Source: Mumia xiangluensis (GTDB taxonomy: Bacteria; Actinomycetota; Actinomycetes; Propionibacteriales; Nocardioidaceae). Taken from it: a stretch of DNA of 64,000 bases. Below the pieces are notes generated by a model, which saw nothing but the letters and a program-made list of their open reading frames with translations, was not told the origin of the DNA and searched no databases. The stretch covers positions 310,001-374,000 of the forward strand of contig NZ_WJYO01000006.1 in the NCBI RefSeq assembly GCF_010994095.1, in the 5' to 3' direction. Made by a program: the position numbers and the translations under genes. This document shows positions 28,873-38,997 of this stretch, one piece after another; the first letter of the stretch is position 1; each line of letters begins with the position of its first letter.

Positions 28873-30732
28873 TCAGAGCCGCGCGAGCGCGTCTGCCGCG
28901 ATCGCGTCTGCCGTCAGCCCCATCCGCTCCAGCAGCACGTCGCGCTTGGCGTGGTCGAAGAACTCCTGCGTCACCCCGTGGACGCGGACCGGGGTGCGGA
29001 CGTCGGCATCGGCGAGCATCTGGGCGAGCACCGATCCCATGCCGCCGACGCGTCCGCTGTCCTCGACCGTGACGAGGAGCCGGTGGCGTGCCGCGAGGTC
29101 GACCAGCGCGGGGTCCAGCGGCTTGATCCACCGCGGGTCGACGACGGTGACGCCGACCCCCCTGGAGACCAGCAGCGCGGCGGCGTCGAGCGCCTGGCGG
29201 GTCATCGGGCCGGCAGCGACGATCAGGACGTCCTCGGCGCCCTCGCGCAGGAGGACGTCGCAGCGTCCGACCGTGCCGACGGCATCGATGTCGGCAGCGA
29301 CGGCCCCCTTGGGGAACCGCACCACGGTGGGCGCGTCGTCGACGGAGACGGCCTCGCGGAGCAGCTCGCGCAGACGGGAACCGTCCCGCGGCGCCGCGAG
29401 CTGGAGGGTCGGGACGACCTGGAGGATCGACATGTCCCACATGCCGTTGTGGCTCGGCCCGTCGTCGCCGGTGACCCCGGCGCGGTCGAGCACGAACGTC
29501 ACACCGCACTTGTGCAGCGCCACGTCGAGCAAGACCTGGTCGAAGGCGCGGTTGAGGAACGTCGCGTAGATCGCGACGACGGGGTGCAGCCCGCCCATCG
29601 CCAGCCCGGCGGCGCTCGTCACGGCGTGCTGCTCGGCGATGCCCACGTCGTACGTGCGGTCGGGGAACTTGTCCGCGAACGCGTCGAGGCCGGTCGGCGA
29701 CAGCATCGCGGCGGTGATCGCGACCACGTCGTCCCGCGAATCGCCGATGCGGACCACCTCGTCGCGGAAGACCGAGGTCCACGACGTGGGCTCCACCGCC
29801 AGGGACTCACCGGTGAGGCGGTCGAACGCCTTCGCCTGGTGCATCTGGTCCTCTTCGTTGGCGACCGCGATGTCGTAGCCCTGGCCCTTGGTGGTGATCA
29901 CGTGCACGATCACCGGGCCGCCGAAGGTCCGTGCCTGCTCGAGGGCCTTCTCGACGCCCGGACGGTCGTGGCCGTCGATGGGGCCGACGTACTTGAGGCC
30001 GAGGTCCTCGAACATGCCCTGCGGGTAGAGCGCGTCCTTGAGGCCCTTCTTGATCGCGTGGAGGGCCTCGTACGCGGCGTTGCCCACCGCGTTGGTGTTG
30101 GAGAGCCGGTCGCGCACGGCACGCAGCGTGGGCTCGTAGCGGGGGTTCGTCCGGAGCTTGGCGAGGTGGTTCGCGAGGCCGCCGACGGTGGGGCGGTAGG
30201 AGCGGCCGTTGTCGTTCACGATCACGACAAGGCGGTTGTCGTTGCCTGCGGCGATGTTGTTGAGCGCCTCCCAGGCCATGCCTCCCGTGAGTGCGCCGTC
30301 GCCGATGACGGCGACGACGTGGTCGGGGCGACCCTGGACCGTGTTGGCCTTCGCGAGCCCGTCGGCGTAGGAGAGGCTCGTCGACGCGTGCGAGTTCTCG
30401 ACGACGTCGTGGGGCGACTCGGCCTGGCTCGGGTAGCCGGACAGCCCGCCCTCCGTCCGCAGGTGCTCGAACCCCGCCGCACGGCCGGTGAGCATCTTGT
30501 GGACGTACGCCTGGTGGCCGGTGTCGAAGATCACCCGGTCCCGCGGCGAGTCGAAGACGCGGTGGATGGCCATGGTCAGCTCGACGACCCCCAGGTTGGG
30601 GCCGAGGTGCCCGCCGTGCGTCGCGACCGCGACGATCAGGCGCTCGCGGATCTCCTCGGCGAGCGCGTCGAGCTCGGCGTCGGTGAGGCCCCGCAGATCA
30701 CTCGGCTGGCTGATCTGGTCGAGCGTGGTCAT
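28873..30732 (-). CDS. dxs: 1-deoxy-D-xylulose-5-phosphate synthase
   Basis: A 619-residue thiamine-diphosphate enzyme condensing pyruvate and glyceraldehyde-3-phosphate, the first step of the MEP isoprenoid pathway. The ThDP motif [18 protein letters not shown] is intact, preceded by [16 protein letters not shown], and the C-terminal halves carry [18 protein letters not shown] and [14 protein letters not shown] at 30732 fits the family start ([13 protein letters not shown]); the frame is open to 31092 without family sequence. Identity is secure. Confidence 0.98.
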   Translation of the reverse strand: MTTLDQISQPSDLRGLTDAELDALAEEIRERLIVAVATHGGHLGPNLGVVELTMAIHRVFDSPRDRVIFDTGHQAYVHKMLTGRAAGFEHLRTEGGLSGYPSQAESPHDVVENSHASTSLSYADGLAKANTVQGRPDHVVAVIGDGALTGGMAWEALNNIAAGNDNRLVVIVNDNGRSYRPTVGGLANHLAKLRTNPRYEPTLRAVRDRLSNTNAVGNAAYEALHAIKKGLKDALYPQGMFEDLGLKYVGPIDGHDRPGVEKALEQARTFGGPVIVHVITTKGQGYDIAVANEEDQMHQAKAFDRLTGESLAVEPTSWTSVFRDEVVRIGDSRDDVVAITAAMLSPTGLDAFADKFPDRTYDVGIAEQHAVTSAAGLAMGGLHPVVAIYATFLNRAFDQVLLDVALHKCGVTFVLDRAGVTGDDGPSHNGMWDMSILQVVPTLQLAAPRDGSRLRELLREAVSVDDAPTVVRFPKGAVAADIDAVGTVGRCDVLLREGAEDVLIVAAGPMTRQALDAAALLVSRGVGVTVVDPRWIKPLDPALVDLAARHRLLVTVEDSGRVGGMGSVLAQMLADADVRTPVRVHGVTQEFFDHAKRDVLLERMGLTADAIAADALARL

Positions 30733-30916
30733 GGTCCTCCGCGGATGTGGGTGGGCGTCATTCGATCTTAGGCCATGGTGCCCACCCGCCCACGGACCGT
30801 GCACGCATGCCTCCTGCGCTGCGACAGCGGGGCCGGACCGCGCGCAAACCTGCCGCCTGTGACCCGGCACGCGCCTAGCGTGAACGGTGGTCCCCCTGAT
30901 TCCAGCGGGGTGCGCC

Positions 30917-32470
30917 ATGAGCCAGTCCTTCCAGCAACCGCCGCCGCCTCCGTGGGCGGCACCACCAGGCGCCTCCCTCGACGTGCAGGCGCTGCGCCAC
31001 CCGACCGAGTCGTCACGGTTCGCGCTCGCACTGGTCGCCACGGCAGCCAGCACGGCGATCGTGCTGCTCCTGGTGCTCGGCGCCCTCACCACCGCTGGTC
31101 AGGCGGCGTACGTCGTGGGCCTGGTCGTCGTGCTCGTTCTCGCGTGGGTCACGATCCAGATCTGGCGGGTGCGGCTCCTGGCCGACGCGATCCGGGTCGA
31201 CGCGGCGACGCTGCCCCACCTCGACCGGATCCTGCAGGACGTCCGCGAGCGGCTCGCGTTCGACCGCCGCGTGGACGTCTTCGTCGTCGACAAGCTGGGC
31301 CGGGTCGTCCGCGGCGAGACCCGCACGACCATGACGACGACGTTCTTCGGCGTGCGCGTCATCCTCGTCGAGGCCGGGCTCGTCGGGGATCTGCGCAATG
31401 TCGAGGACCGGCAACGCTGCACCTTCCTCATGGCCACGCTGCTCGGGGCGCTGAAAGCCCGTCACACGCAGTGGAGCGCGGTCCTCGAGGTGCTCCACAC
31501 GCTCAAGCTCACCGTGATCGTCGCACCGCTGGTCACCCCGTGGTTGCGCGCAACCGTCTACACCGGGGACCGCCTCGCGTACGCCTGCACCGGCGACCTC
31601 GACGTGAGCCTGAAGGCGGCCTACCAGTCGCTGGTCGGCTCCTCCGTAGCCGCCGACCTGCAGGCCACCGGCCTGGTCGGCCAGGCCCTCACGGTCCGGC
31701 GCAACCCGATCCTGCGGGTCGCCCAGCTCTTGCGCAGCTCACCCCACGTCCCGAACCGCTACCTCGAGCTGCTCGGGTTCGCCGAGGCGTACCAGGGTGG
31801 CGCGTACGCACACTTCCGGCAAGGGCTCGCCGCGCACACGGGCGACCTCGACCACGTCGTCGCCCGTCACCGCAGGCGTCGCGACCACGCGGGGCTCGTC
31901 CCGCTCGCGTTCACCGTCTCGGCGATCCTCGTCCTGGCCGGCGTCGGCGGGGCCTTGGCGCTGTCGGGCGCCTTCGACGACGCCGGGACTCCGCGCGTCG
32001 GTCCCACGACTCCCGCGCCCACCACGACGGAACCGACCTTCACGACGGAGCCGACCTTCACGCCTGCCGACGCGCTGCTCGCCTACGTGCCCGCGACGCT
32101 GCAGGGCGGATGCGCGAGGACCGACCCCACCGACTACGGGGCGGCCGCGGTCGCGTCGTACGCGTGCCCGTCCGGCGCGGAGCCGACCCTGACCTACGTC
32201 GCCTTCTCGTCACCCGCGGACCTCCAGCAGGTCTTCGAGGGCTATGTGACCGGCACGTTCGACACCGACTGCGGCAACGGGATCATCAGCTCGGTCGCGT
32301 GGGTCGGCACGGACGGCCTGGAGCAGGGCGACGTGATGTGCCTGTCCACCGACGCCGGCGTGAACGTGGTCTGGACGGACGAGGAGCAGGGTGTCCTCGG
32401 GTTCGCCTCGTCGTCCGTGATGGGCGCCGGTGACCTCCTCGCGTGGTGGGACAGCACGGTCCGGCCTTAG
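30917..32470 (+). CDS. Membrane protein with degenerate M48-like domain and exposed C-terminal domain
   Basis: A 517-residue protein. Residues about 35-80 hold two TM segments, then an M48 (HtpX-like) peptidase-shaped domain follows ([19 protein letters not shown], later [18 protein letters not shown]). Where active enzymes have HExxH the sequence reads [13 protein letters not shown], so zinc chemistry is lost. A further TM segment ([21 protein letters not shown]), a Thr/Pro linker and a Cys-containing extracellular domain ([31 protein letters not shown]) complete it. The tail resembles sensor domains on actinobacterial kinases. Confidence 0.75.
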   Translation: MSQSFQQPPPPPWAAPPGASLDVQALRHPTESSRFALALVATAASTAIVLLLVLGALTTAGQAAYVVGLVVVLVLAWVTIQIWRVRLLADAIRVDAATLPHLDRILQDVRERLAFDRRVDVFVVDKLGRVVRGETRTTMTTTFFGVRVILVEAGLVGDLRNVEDRQRCTFLMATLLGALKARHTQWSAVLEVLHTLKLTVIVAPLVTPWLRATVYTGDRLAYACTGDLDVSLKAAYQSLVGSSVAADLQATGLVGQALTVRRNPILRVAQLLRSSPHVPNRYLELLGFAEAYQGGAYAHFRQGLAAHTGDLDHVVARHRRRRDHAGLVPLAFTVSAILVLAGVGGALALSGAFDDAGTPRVGPTTPAPTTTEPTFTTEPTFTPADALLAYVPATLQGGCARTDPTDYGAAAVASYACPSGAEPTLTYVAFSSPADLQQVFEGYVTGTFDTDCGNGIISSVAWVGTDGLEQGDVMCLSTDAGVNVVWTDEEQGVLGFASSSVMGAGDLLAWWDSTVRP

Positions 32471-32485
32471 GTGCGCGAAGGACGA

Positions 32486-32518
32486 CGACCGGGTGAGGCG
32501 GTCAGCCTCACCCGGTCG
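32486..32518. terminator. Bidirectional terminator hairpin
   Basis: Perfect 14-bp stem (32486-32499 with 32505-32518) around a 5-nt loop, placed between two convergent genes 16 and 20 nt from their stops. Confidence 0.8.
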
Positions 32519-32537
32519 CCGGTCGTACGGAGGGCGC

Positions 32538-35444
32538 TCAGCGGCGCACGCGCACCGTCACGGCCTTAGAGGTCGCGGCCCCGTCGATCGTAGATCCGGC
32601 GTACACGGCCCGGAGGTGGTGCTTGCCCGTGCCTCTCAGGCGGATCGTCGTCCTGACGGTGGCGCCTCGCACCGTGATGGTCTTGACCGTACGGCGGCCG
32701 TCGACGATGCGGACGAAGCCGGCTCCCTGCCGTACGCCGCCGAGTCTCACGGTGACGGCGAGACGCTTGCCGGGCTTCACGACCGTGCGGCCGACGGCGA
32801 GGTGCGCCGACGTCGTGGACTTCCTGACCGCGACCGTCACGACGCCGCTGGTGCTCGGTGCGCTCAGCGTCCCGCCGGCGTAGGTCGCGACCAGGCGGTG
32901 CGTCCCGGGACGCAGGCCGCGGACGTCGATCCGGGCCGTGCCCGAGGTGACGGCCGCGCTCCCGACGACGGCGTTGCCGTCGCGCAGCGTCACCCGGCCG
33001 TCGAGGCTGACGCCCGTGCCTCCAGCCACCGTGACCGTGGCTCGCACCACGGACCCGTACGGCGCGCTCGAGGCGCTGACCGACAGGCTCGTGCGGGTGG
33101 CCAGCTCGCGGGCGAAGACCTTGCTCGCGGCGCCCAGCCTCAGGAAGACCGTCTCGCCCGTGGCGTCCTTGAGACCGTCGTTGTCGGTGACCGCGTAGAC
33201 CTGGCCGTTGCGACCGATCGTGAGGCCCTCGAGCTTCTCCTGCGTCCAGCCCTTCGTCGCACGCAGGTCGGGCAGCACGTCGTGCGCGAGCCGCTTCTCG
33301 AGCGGCGTCAGCCCGCTCGCGCTCTCCTTCGCCGGGATGTCGACGGTGTACACGCGCTTGATCCGGGCGTCCGGGCCGTTCAGCTTGTCGCGCTCGATGA
33401 CGGCGAGGGTGTCGCCGTCGACTGCGGAGACCTCGGAGAGGCCGACCCAGTCGACGCCGCCACGGCGGGGCGACGAGAGCGGGTACGCGTACCAGTGCCA
33501 CGAGGCGTCGGCCACGTCGTAGCGTCCGATCCGAGCGACGTCGTCACCGTCGACGGTGCCGTCGGTGCTGGCCGGGTCGGTCCACAGCGGACGTTGCAGC
33601 GCGACCCACACGTGCTCGCCGGCCTTGTCGTTCGTCGCGGTGACACCCTCGAGACCCCACTTGCCGACGTGCGCGGAGACGTCCGTCGGCAGGGCGACCC
33701 GCTGCTGGACGGCACCCGCCGCGTCCGTACGGACCAGCGCGTTCTGCGGGCCGGTCGCACCCTCCGAGGCGAGCCAGAAACCACCCTGCGGACGGGCGAA
33801 GAGGCCCTCCACGTCGAGCGCTGCCGGAGCGCCTGCCTCCGTGACGGGGATCGCGCGGGTGATCTGGGCGGGCGTCTTCGAGACGTCGACCGAGTAGAGC
33901 GAGGCCGACTTCAAGGCGGCGTCGGACGCCGTCCAAAGACGGTTGGCATCCGCCGGGTCGGCCGACAGAGCACCGAGCGCGGTCCAGCCGATCGGAGCGC
34001 CTGCCGCCTCTGTCGAGACGATCGACGGGAACTGCGGGGCGCCCTTGCCGAGCCGGAACAGGCTCACCGAAGCACGGACCGCGACGCTGGCGACGTCCGT
34101 CTCGCTGGAGACCGCGAGGAGGTCGCGCCCCGGGACCGGGAGCAGCCCCTCAGGACCGTTGGTGGTCGGGAGGACCTGCTTCTGCACCGGCTTCGTCGGG
34201 TCGGACACGTCGTACACGGCGACGAAGTTGCTGCGCTCGGAGCCGACGAACGCGTACGGCGTGCCGTCGAACGTCGCGATGGCCAGCCCCTCGGGCTCGG
34301 CACCCTTCTTGGCGGCGCGGTCCTCGTTGGCGAGGCCGTGGCGGATCGCGGTGCGCTCGAACGTGCTGCCGGCGTCCCACACGACGTCGCCGTCGGTGTC
34401 GAAGATCGTCCAGCCACGCGACCCGCCGCGCCAGTCGCCCTCGTTGGCGGTGGCGAGGTGGTCGTCGTCGACCCAGCCGATGGCGTCGGGCTCACGCGGG
34501 ACGTCGGTGATCGTGTCGGTCGGGCGGATCGCGCCGTCCTTCTTCGCGTCAACGCCCTCGACCGTCACCGAGCCGGCGGAGAAGACCTTCGTCAGCTCGC
34601 GGGTGTCCAGGTCGATCAGCGCGACGGCGTTGTTCTCCTGGAGCGTCACGGCGAGCTCGTCACGGCTGTTGATCGAGACGTACTCAGGCTCGGGGTCGGT
34701 CGGCGCGGTGGCACCGGCGGCAACCATCTCGGGCAGCGCCGTACCGTCCGGGTTGACCAGCTCCACCCGCTCCGTCGTCCAGTCGGCGGGACCGCCGTTG
34801 AGATCAAGCACCTGGACGAAGCCTGCCGGGAGCTGCGGGAGGTCGCCCTCGTCGCCGCCCGGCGGCGTCGCCTCCTCGTCGCGCTGGTTCTCGATCGCGA
34901 TGGCGGCGACGCTCTCGTCGGCGTTGACCGCGATGGAGTCGGGCTGCCCCTCGAGATCGATGCTGCGGATCCGCTTGCCGTTGGAGAGGCGTACGACGTC
35001 GAGCCGGCCGGACGGATCCGTGAAGGACGCGCTCGTGTCGACGACCACCAGGACGTACGGGCCGACCACGGCGACCGAGGTCGGCTGGTCGTCGACGTCG
35101 CCGAGCTGAGCGAGCGACAGCGTGCCGTCGGGCTGCGGGTCGGACGGGTTGCTGATGTCCACGAAGCCGATGCGCTTGCCCAGCGCGTCGGTGTAGACCA
35201 GGGTCTTGCCGTCAGCGGAGACGTCGGAGATCTCGGCGACGGTCTCGGCCGCGGGCGAGACGTCTCCGGAGACGTTGCGGTACACGGGGAACGTGGCCGT
35301 GCGGTGGAAGGCGGACGCCGGGGCAGCGGCCGCGCCGGACGCGGTCGTCGCGGCGGGCGACGGCGTCGACGACGCAGTCGCAGCCGGGACGACGGCGGCG
35401 ATCAGCGCAGCCGCCGTCAGACCTCCGGCGGCGTGGCGGAGCAT
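32538..35444 (-). CDS. Secreted esterase-like/phytase-family propeller protein with Ig-like repeats
   Basis: A 968-residue exported protein. The signal peptide covers about residues 1-27 (GGLTAAALIAAVVPAATA). A beta-propeller of the choice-of-anchor-I/LVIVD kind follows, then an esterase-like phytase region (about 430-760: PDAIGWVDDDHLATANEGDWR, GLAIATFDGTPYAFVGSERS, WGLEGVTATNDKAGEHVWVA). The last 190 residues are two Ig-like (Big) domains with SVTV/TVRV strands. Start at 35444 (ATG) or TTG at 35453, which has GGAG at better spacing. Substrate unknown, likely phosphate or carbohydrate ester outside the cell. Quoted motifs are segments, not contiguous. Confidence 0.85.
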   Translation of the reverse strand: MLRHAAGGLTAAALIAAVVPAATASSTPSPAATTASGAAAAPASAFHRTATFPVYRNVSGDVSPAAETVAEISDVSADGKTLVYTDALGKRIGFVDISNPSDPQPDGTLSLAQLGDVDDQPTSVAVVGPYVLVVVDTSASFTDPSGRLDVVRLSNGKRIRSIDLEGQPDSIAVNADESVAAIAIENQRDEEATPPGGDEGDLPQLPAGFVQVLDLNGGPADWTTERVELVNPDGTALPEMVAAGATAPTDPEPEYVSINSRDELAVTLQENNAVALIDLDTRELTKVFSAGSVTVEGVDAKKDGAIRPTDTITDVPREPDAIGWVDDDHLATANEGDWRGGSRGWTIFDTDGDVVWDAGSTFERTAIRHGLANEDRAAKKGAEPEGLAIATFDGTPYAFVGSERSNFVAVYDVSDPTKPVQKQVLPTTNGPEGLLPVPGRDLLAVSSETDVASVAVRASVSLFRLGKGAPQFPSIVSTEAAGAPIGWTALGALSADPADANRLWTASDAALKSASLYSVDVSKTPAQITRAIPVTEAGAPAALDVEGLFARPQGGFWLASEGATGPQNALVRTDAAGAVQQRVALPTDVSAHVGKWGLEGVTATNDKAGEHVWVALQRPLWTDPASTDGTVDGDDVARIGRYDVADASWHWYAYPLSSPRRGGVDWVGLSEVSAVDGDTLAVIERDKLNGPDARIKRVYTVDIPAKESASGLTPLEKRLAHDVLPDLRATKGWTQEKLEGLTIGRNGQVYAVTDNDGLKDATGETVFLRLGAASKVFARELATRTSLSVSASSAPYGSVVRATVTVAGGTGVSLDGRVTLRDGNAVVGSAAVTSGTARIDVRGLRPGTHRLVATYAGGTLSAPSTSGVVTVAVRKSTTSAHLAVGRTVVKPGKRLAVTVRLGGVRQGAGFVRIVDGRRTVKTITVRGATVRTTIRLRGTGKHHLRAVYAGSTIDGAATSKAVTVRVRR

Positions 35445-35600
35445 GCGTGACAAGGAGGGCTCCTCATTCGGGGGTGATATCGCCCCGACCCTTTCGCGCG
35501 CCAGGCAACGGCCTCCCAACCGTCGGTGAACTCCTGGCGACGTACGGCCCAACCCTCGCGACCGCTGCGTCGCCATCAGCGCGACGCAGCGGGACAGGGC

Positions 35601-36746
35601 TCAGTCCGTCACCGTCCGCAGGTCCGCGACCTCGGTGCCGAGCACCGCCTCGACCGCAGGCAGCGCATCGCTCACCGCTGACTCGTCCGGCACCCTCTCT
35701 CCGGGCAGCGGGAGCACCTCGACGTCGATGCGGCTCCCCCGCGGCACGATCCGCCACTGCGCGGTGATGCGGGTGCCGTCGAGCACGATCGGCGTCGTCG
35801 TGCCGTTGATCCGGTTGAAGATCCGGGCCATGTTGTCGAGCGCGGTGAACCGGCCACGCTCGGGCCCGCTGCCTTCGAACCCCAGCAGGAGGCCGTCGAA
35901 CTCGGGCAGCAGACGCACGCCACCGGCGTACGCGCTGCCGTCCGGGGCGTCGGCGAGATCGAGGTAGGTCGTCCCGCCGGCCCCTTCGATCTGCACGACC
36001 TCGTCACCGAGCGCGGCGATCGCGGCATCGACCGGGCGGAGGTTGTCCCCCAGCCACCACGCGATGTCGCGGCGGGTCGCGGGGCCGTACGCGCCGAGGT
36101 GGACGCGGACGAGCTCGCGACGCGCCACGTCGGGGTCGTGGTCGTCGGCGGCGACGGCGTACACGTGGGTCGCCAACCGGTGCAGCGTGTCGGTGCGGGT
36201 GTGCCAGCGGCGGTCCGGCGGGCGGCGTACGAGCTGCGGCGAGCCCCAGACCAGGTTGCGCGCGTGGGAGTCGGCGACCGTGCCGTGCCCGTCGGACTCC
36301 TGCTCTGCCACCCAGTCGGCCACGTGGGCGACGAGCGCGTCACGGTCACGCCAGTCGTCGCTGGCGTACGACGAGCTCTCCGCGCGCACGTCCGTCGCCG
36401 TGAGGCGGTCGAGCCGCAGCGCCTTCGGTAGGCCGAGGTCGAGCCGCGGGCCGGCGACGGCGGCAGACCACGCGTGCTGACGTGCGGTCGAGCTGTGCAC
36501 GGTGCCTCGCAGCGTGGTGCCCTTGACGAGCGCGTACGACTCGAACGCCTCCACCACCGTCTCGTGGGTGACGCCGGGGAGGCGCGACGCCGCGAACAGG
36601 AACGCGGCCCGCGGCACCTGCGTCTGGACCGGCCCCAACGCGGCGTACAGGGCGACGAGGTCGTCGACCCCCGTCCCGGTCGGCGTCGGGAACTGCCGGG
36701 CCAGGGTCCGCAGCGCGAGGTCGTCGGGTGCGACGCGTGCACTCAT
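35601..36746 (-). CDS. Winged-helix DNA-binding domain protein (HTH_42/YcaQ-like), paralogue 1
   Basis: A 381-residue protein of the winged-helix DNA-binding (HTH_42) family, the fold of the crosslink-repair glycosylase YcaQ/AlkX. Recognisable segments are ALYAALGPVQTQVPRAAF at the start, RLPGVTHETVVEAFESYALVK, and the C-terminal LLPEFDGLLLGF plus AQWRIVPRGSRIDVEVLPL. GGAGG precedes the ATG by 9 nt. A second family member is encoded at 37797. Enzymatic activity is not assured. Confidence 0.85.
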   Translation of the reverse strand: MSARVAPDDLALRTLARQFPTPTGTGVDDLVALYAALGPVQTQVPRAAFLFAASRLPGVTHETVVEAFESYALVKGTTLRGTVHSSTARQHAWSAAVAGPRLDLGLPKALRLDRLTATDVRAESSSYASDDWRDRDALVAHVADWVAEQESDGHGTVADSHARNLVWGSPQLVRRPPDRRWHTRTDTLHRLATHVYAVAADDHDPDVARRELVRVHLGAYGPATRRDIAWWLGDNLRPVDAAIAALGDEVVQIEGAGGTTYLDLADAPDGSAYAGGVRLLPEFDGLLLGFEGSGPERGRFTALDNMARIFNRINGTTTPIVLDGTRITAQWRIVPRGSRIDVEVLPLPGERVPDESAVSDALPAVEAVLGTEVADLRTVTD

Positions 36747-36760
36747 GGTTCGATGCCTCC

Positions 36761-37189
36761 ATGTCAGGGTCGTACGACGCCACGTGCACGTTCTGCCGGG
36801 TCGTGGCGGGTGAGGTCGATGCCCCCATCGTGTACGAGGACACCGACACGATCGGGTTCCTGGACCATCGTCCCGTGTTCAAGGGCCACGTCCTGGTCGT
36901 CCCGCGCGACCACGTCGTGACACTGCCGGACCTGCCTGCCGAGCGCCTGGGGTCGTACTTCGCCGTTGTCCAGCACGTGGCGCGGCTCCTCCCGGAGGCG
37001 CTCGGGGCGCAGGGCACCTTCGTCGCCGAGAACAACGTCGTCTCGCAGTCGGTGCCGCACCTGCACGTCCACGTCGTCCCACGGACCAAGGGCGACGGGC
37101 TGCGGGGGTTCTTCTGGCCGCGGACGAAGTACGCCGCGGGCGAGGCCGCCGCGTACGCCGACCGGATCCGCGCCGCGCTCGCGACGTGA
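36761..37189 (+). CDS. HIT-family nucleotide hydrolase
   Basis: A 142-residue histidine-triad protein. CTFCRVVAGEVDAPIVYEDT begins the domain and HLHVHVVPRTKGD is the catalytic triad. Such proteins hydrolyse nucleoside phosphoramidates or AMP-linked dinucleotides. The ATG at 36761 is only 14 nt from the start codon of the divergent winged-helix gene, so promoters must lie within the opposing coding region. No Shine-Dalgarno is seen before this ATG. Confidence 0.93.
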   Translation: MSGSYDATCTFCRVVAGEVDAPIVYEDTDTIGFLDHRPVFKGHVLVVPRDHVVTLPDLPAERLGSYFAVVQHVARLLPEALGAQGTFVAENNVVSQSVPHLHVHVVPRTKGDGLRGFFWPRTKYAAGEAAAYADRIRAALAT

Positions 37190-37210
37190 GCGCTCGCGTG
37201 CCGAGGCGCT

Positions 37211-37726
37211 TCAGCCCAGGTCCACGTACCGCCCTCGCAGGTGCGCGAGCGCCGGTGCGTCCGCGCCGATCTCGACGTGCTCGACCGTGCCGTCGACGAG
37301 CAGCGGCCACCCGACCTGCCGGGGCGGAGCCACCACCCGCGCGCCCAGCCACGCGGTCGCCGACGCCAGCACCGGCCCGTACGGCGTCTCGTCCCAGCTG
37401 CCCAGGGTGAACGGACCGCCCGGAGCCGGCGCGGTCCCGGCGAACGGGTCGGCCAGCGCCCGGTCGCGCGCGCCGAGCACGTTGACGACGAAGGTCTCCC
37501 CCGGCTCGAGCGCGTCGGCGAGGTCGCTGTCCTCGTCGACGAGCATCAGCAGGTGAGCGGGGTCCCCGTCCGCCACCACGAGCGACGAGACCGTCAGGCC
37601 GACGCGCGACGACCCCGCACCCGCCGTGCAGACCGTCACCGCCTGCGCCAGCCGGCCGCGCAGCCGCCGAAGCGGGTCACGCTCGCCCTCCGGGGGTAGG
37701 AACGGGTGCTCGGAGTGGATGGTCAC
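37211..37726 (-). CDS. Flavin reductase-like domain protein
   Basis: A 171-residue flavin-reductase/FMN-binding split-barrel protein. AVTVCTAGAGSSRVGLTVSS, then a DPAHLLMLVDEDSDLADAL segment and ETFVVNVLGARDRALADPFAG are typical of the family. Family members reduce flavin with NAD(P)H for partner monooxygenases, but no such partner is adjacent. GTG at 37726 is preferred over upstream codons that lack family sequence. It converges with the HIT gene. Confidence 0.88.
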   Translation of the reverse strand: MTIHSEHPFLPPEGERDPLRRLRGRLAQAVTVCTAGAGSSRVGLTVSSLVVADGDPAHLLMLVDEDSDLADALEPGETFVVNVLGARDRALADPFAGTAPAPGGPFTLGSWDETPYGPVLASATAWLGARVVAPPRQVGWPLLVDGTVEHVEIGADAPALAHLRGRYVDLG

Positions 37727-37796
37727 CCCGCCAGCGTACGAGTCGGGCGGCGGTCGGCGTTGCAAGAACGTCGGTGCCGTGCGCCAGGATGGTGGC

Positions 37797-38981
37797 GTGC
37801 GCTTCACCGACGAGCAACGCCGCCACCGCCTGGTCGTCCGCCACCGGGTCGGCGCCCCGCCACCCGCGACGCCGCCGTCCGTCGAGGAGATCGTCGACGG
37901 GGTGCTGGTGCTTCACGCGACCGATCCGGCGACCGTCTACCTGTCGGTGCTCGCACGGTCGTCGGCCGCGACGCTGGACGACGTCCGCGAGGCGATGTAC
38001 GCACGCCGGTCGATCGTGCGCGTCCTCGCGATGCGCCGGACCCTGTTCGTCGCCGGGCTCGACGACGTGCCGGTCATCCATGCCGCCGCGAGCCTCGGGG
38101 TCGCGCGGCGGCTGCGCACCCGGCTGCTCAAGGAGCTCCGTACGGTCCCGACCGACCCGCCGGTCCCCGATCCGGAGGCGTGGCTCGCCCTGGTCGAGGA
38201 CGGCGTCGACGCGGCGCTGCGCGCTGCCGGGACGGCGACCGGCGCGCAGCTGAGCACAGCCGTGCCCCAGCTCCGTACGGCGATCCTGCCGACCACGGAC
38301 AAGGCGTGGGACGTCCGCCGTACGGTCACCTCCCCCACCCTCGCGCTCCTGTCTGCCGAGGGCCGGATGGTCCGCACGGAGCCGCGCGGCGCGTGGACGT
38401 CACGTCACCACACGTGGGCCCCGATCGAGGCCTGGTTCGAGGGCGGCCTCCCGGAGCTCGACGAGGCCGAGGCACGCACGCGGCTCGTCGAGCGGTGGCT
38501 CGAGGTCTTCGGTCCCGCGACCGTCGACGACGTGCAGTGGTGGACCGGCTGGAACAAGACCGACACCCGTGCGGCGCTCGCCCGGCTCGCCCTGGTCGAC
38601 GTCGAGCTCGACACGGGGCCGGGCATCGCGCTCCCCGGCACCGAGCCCGTCGACCCGCCCGCTCCGGGAGCCGCACTGCTTCCGGCGCTCGATCCGACGC
38701 CGATGGGCTGGAAGGAGCGCACCTGGTACCTCGGCGCGCACCGCGAGCGCCTCTTCGACCGGATGGGCAACATCGGTCCGACCGTGTGGTGGGACGGCCG
38801 CGTGGTGGGCGGCTGGGCGGTGCGGTCCGACGGCGAGGTCGTCCACCGGTTCCTCGAGGACGTCGGCAGCGACGCGGTCGAGGCGGTCGAGGCCGAGGTC
38901 GAGCACCTGCAGGCACGGCTCGGTGGCGCAACCTTCACCACGAGCTTCCCGACGCCGCTGGAGCGTGAGCTGCGCGCCTGA
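37797..38981 (+). CDS. Winged-helix DNA-binding domain protein (HTH_42/YcaQ-like), paralogue 2
   Basis: A 394-residue relative of the protein at 35601-36746, with the same ordered blocks: VEEIVDGVLVLHATDPATVYLS, LDDVREAMYARRSIVRVLAMR, TVDDVQWWTGWNKTDTRAAL, AALLPALDPTPMGWKERTWY. AGGA sits 8 nt before the GTG at 37797; upstream in-frame ATG codons overlap the divergent flavin reductase gene. A repair or regulatory role is inferred from the fold only. Confidence 0.88.
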   Translation: MRFTDEQRRHRLVVRHRVGAPPPATPPSVEEIVDGVLVLHATDPATVYLSVLARSSAATLDDVREAMYARRSIVRVLAMRRTLFVAGLDDVPVIHAAASLGVARRLRTRLLKELRTVPTDPPVPDPEAWLALVEDGVDAALRAAGTATGAQLSTAVPQLRTAILPTTDKAWDVRRTVTSPTLALLSAEGRMVRTEPRGAWTSRHHTWAPIEAWFEGGLPELDEAEARTRLVERWLEVFGPATVDDVQWWTGWNKTDTRAALARLALVDVELDTGPGIALPGTEPVDPPAPGAALLPALDPTPMGWKERTWYLGAHRERLFDRMGNIGPTVWWDGRVVGGWAVRSDGEVVHRFLEDVGSDAVEAVEAEVEHLQARLGGATFTTSFPTPLERELRA

Positions 38982-38997
38982 GAGGACGGTGGCGGGT

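Noticed and set aside
27091-30771. A 1226-codon plus-strand frame
   Set aside because: Antisense to the PAC2, APC permease and dxs genes. Its product is Asp/Arg/Val/His-rich with no domain.
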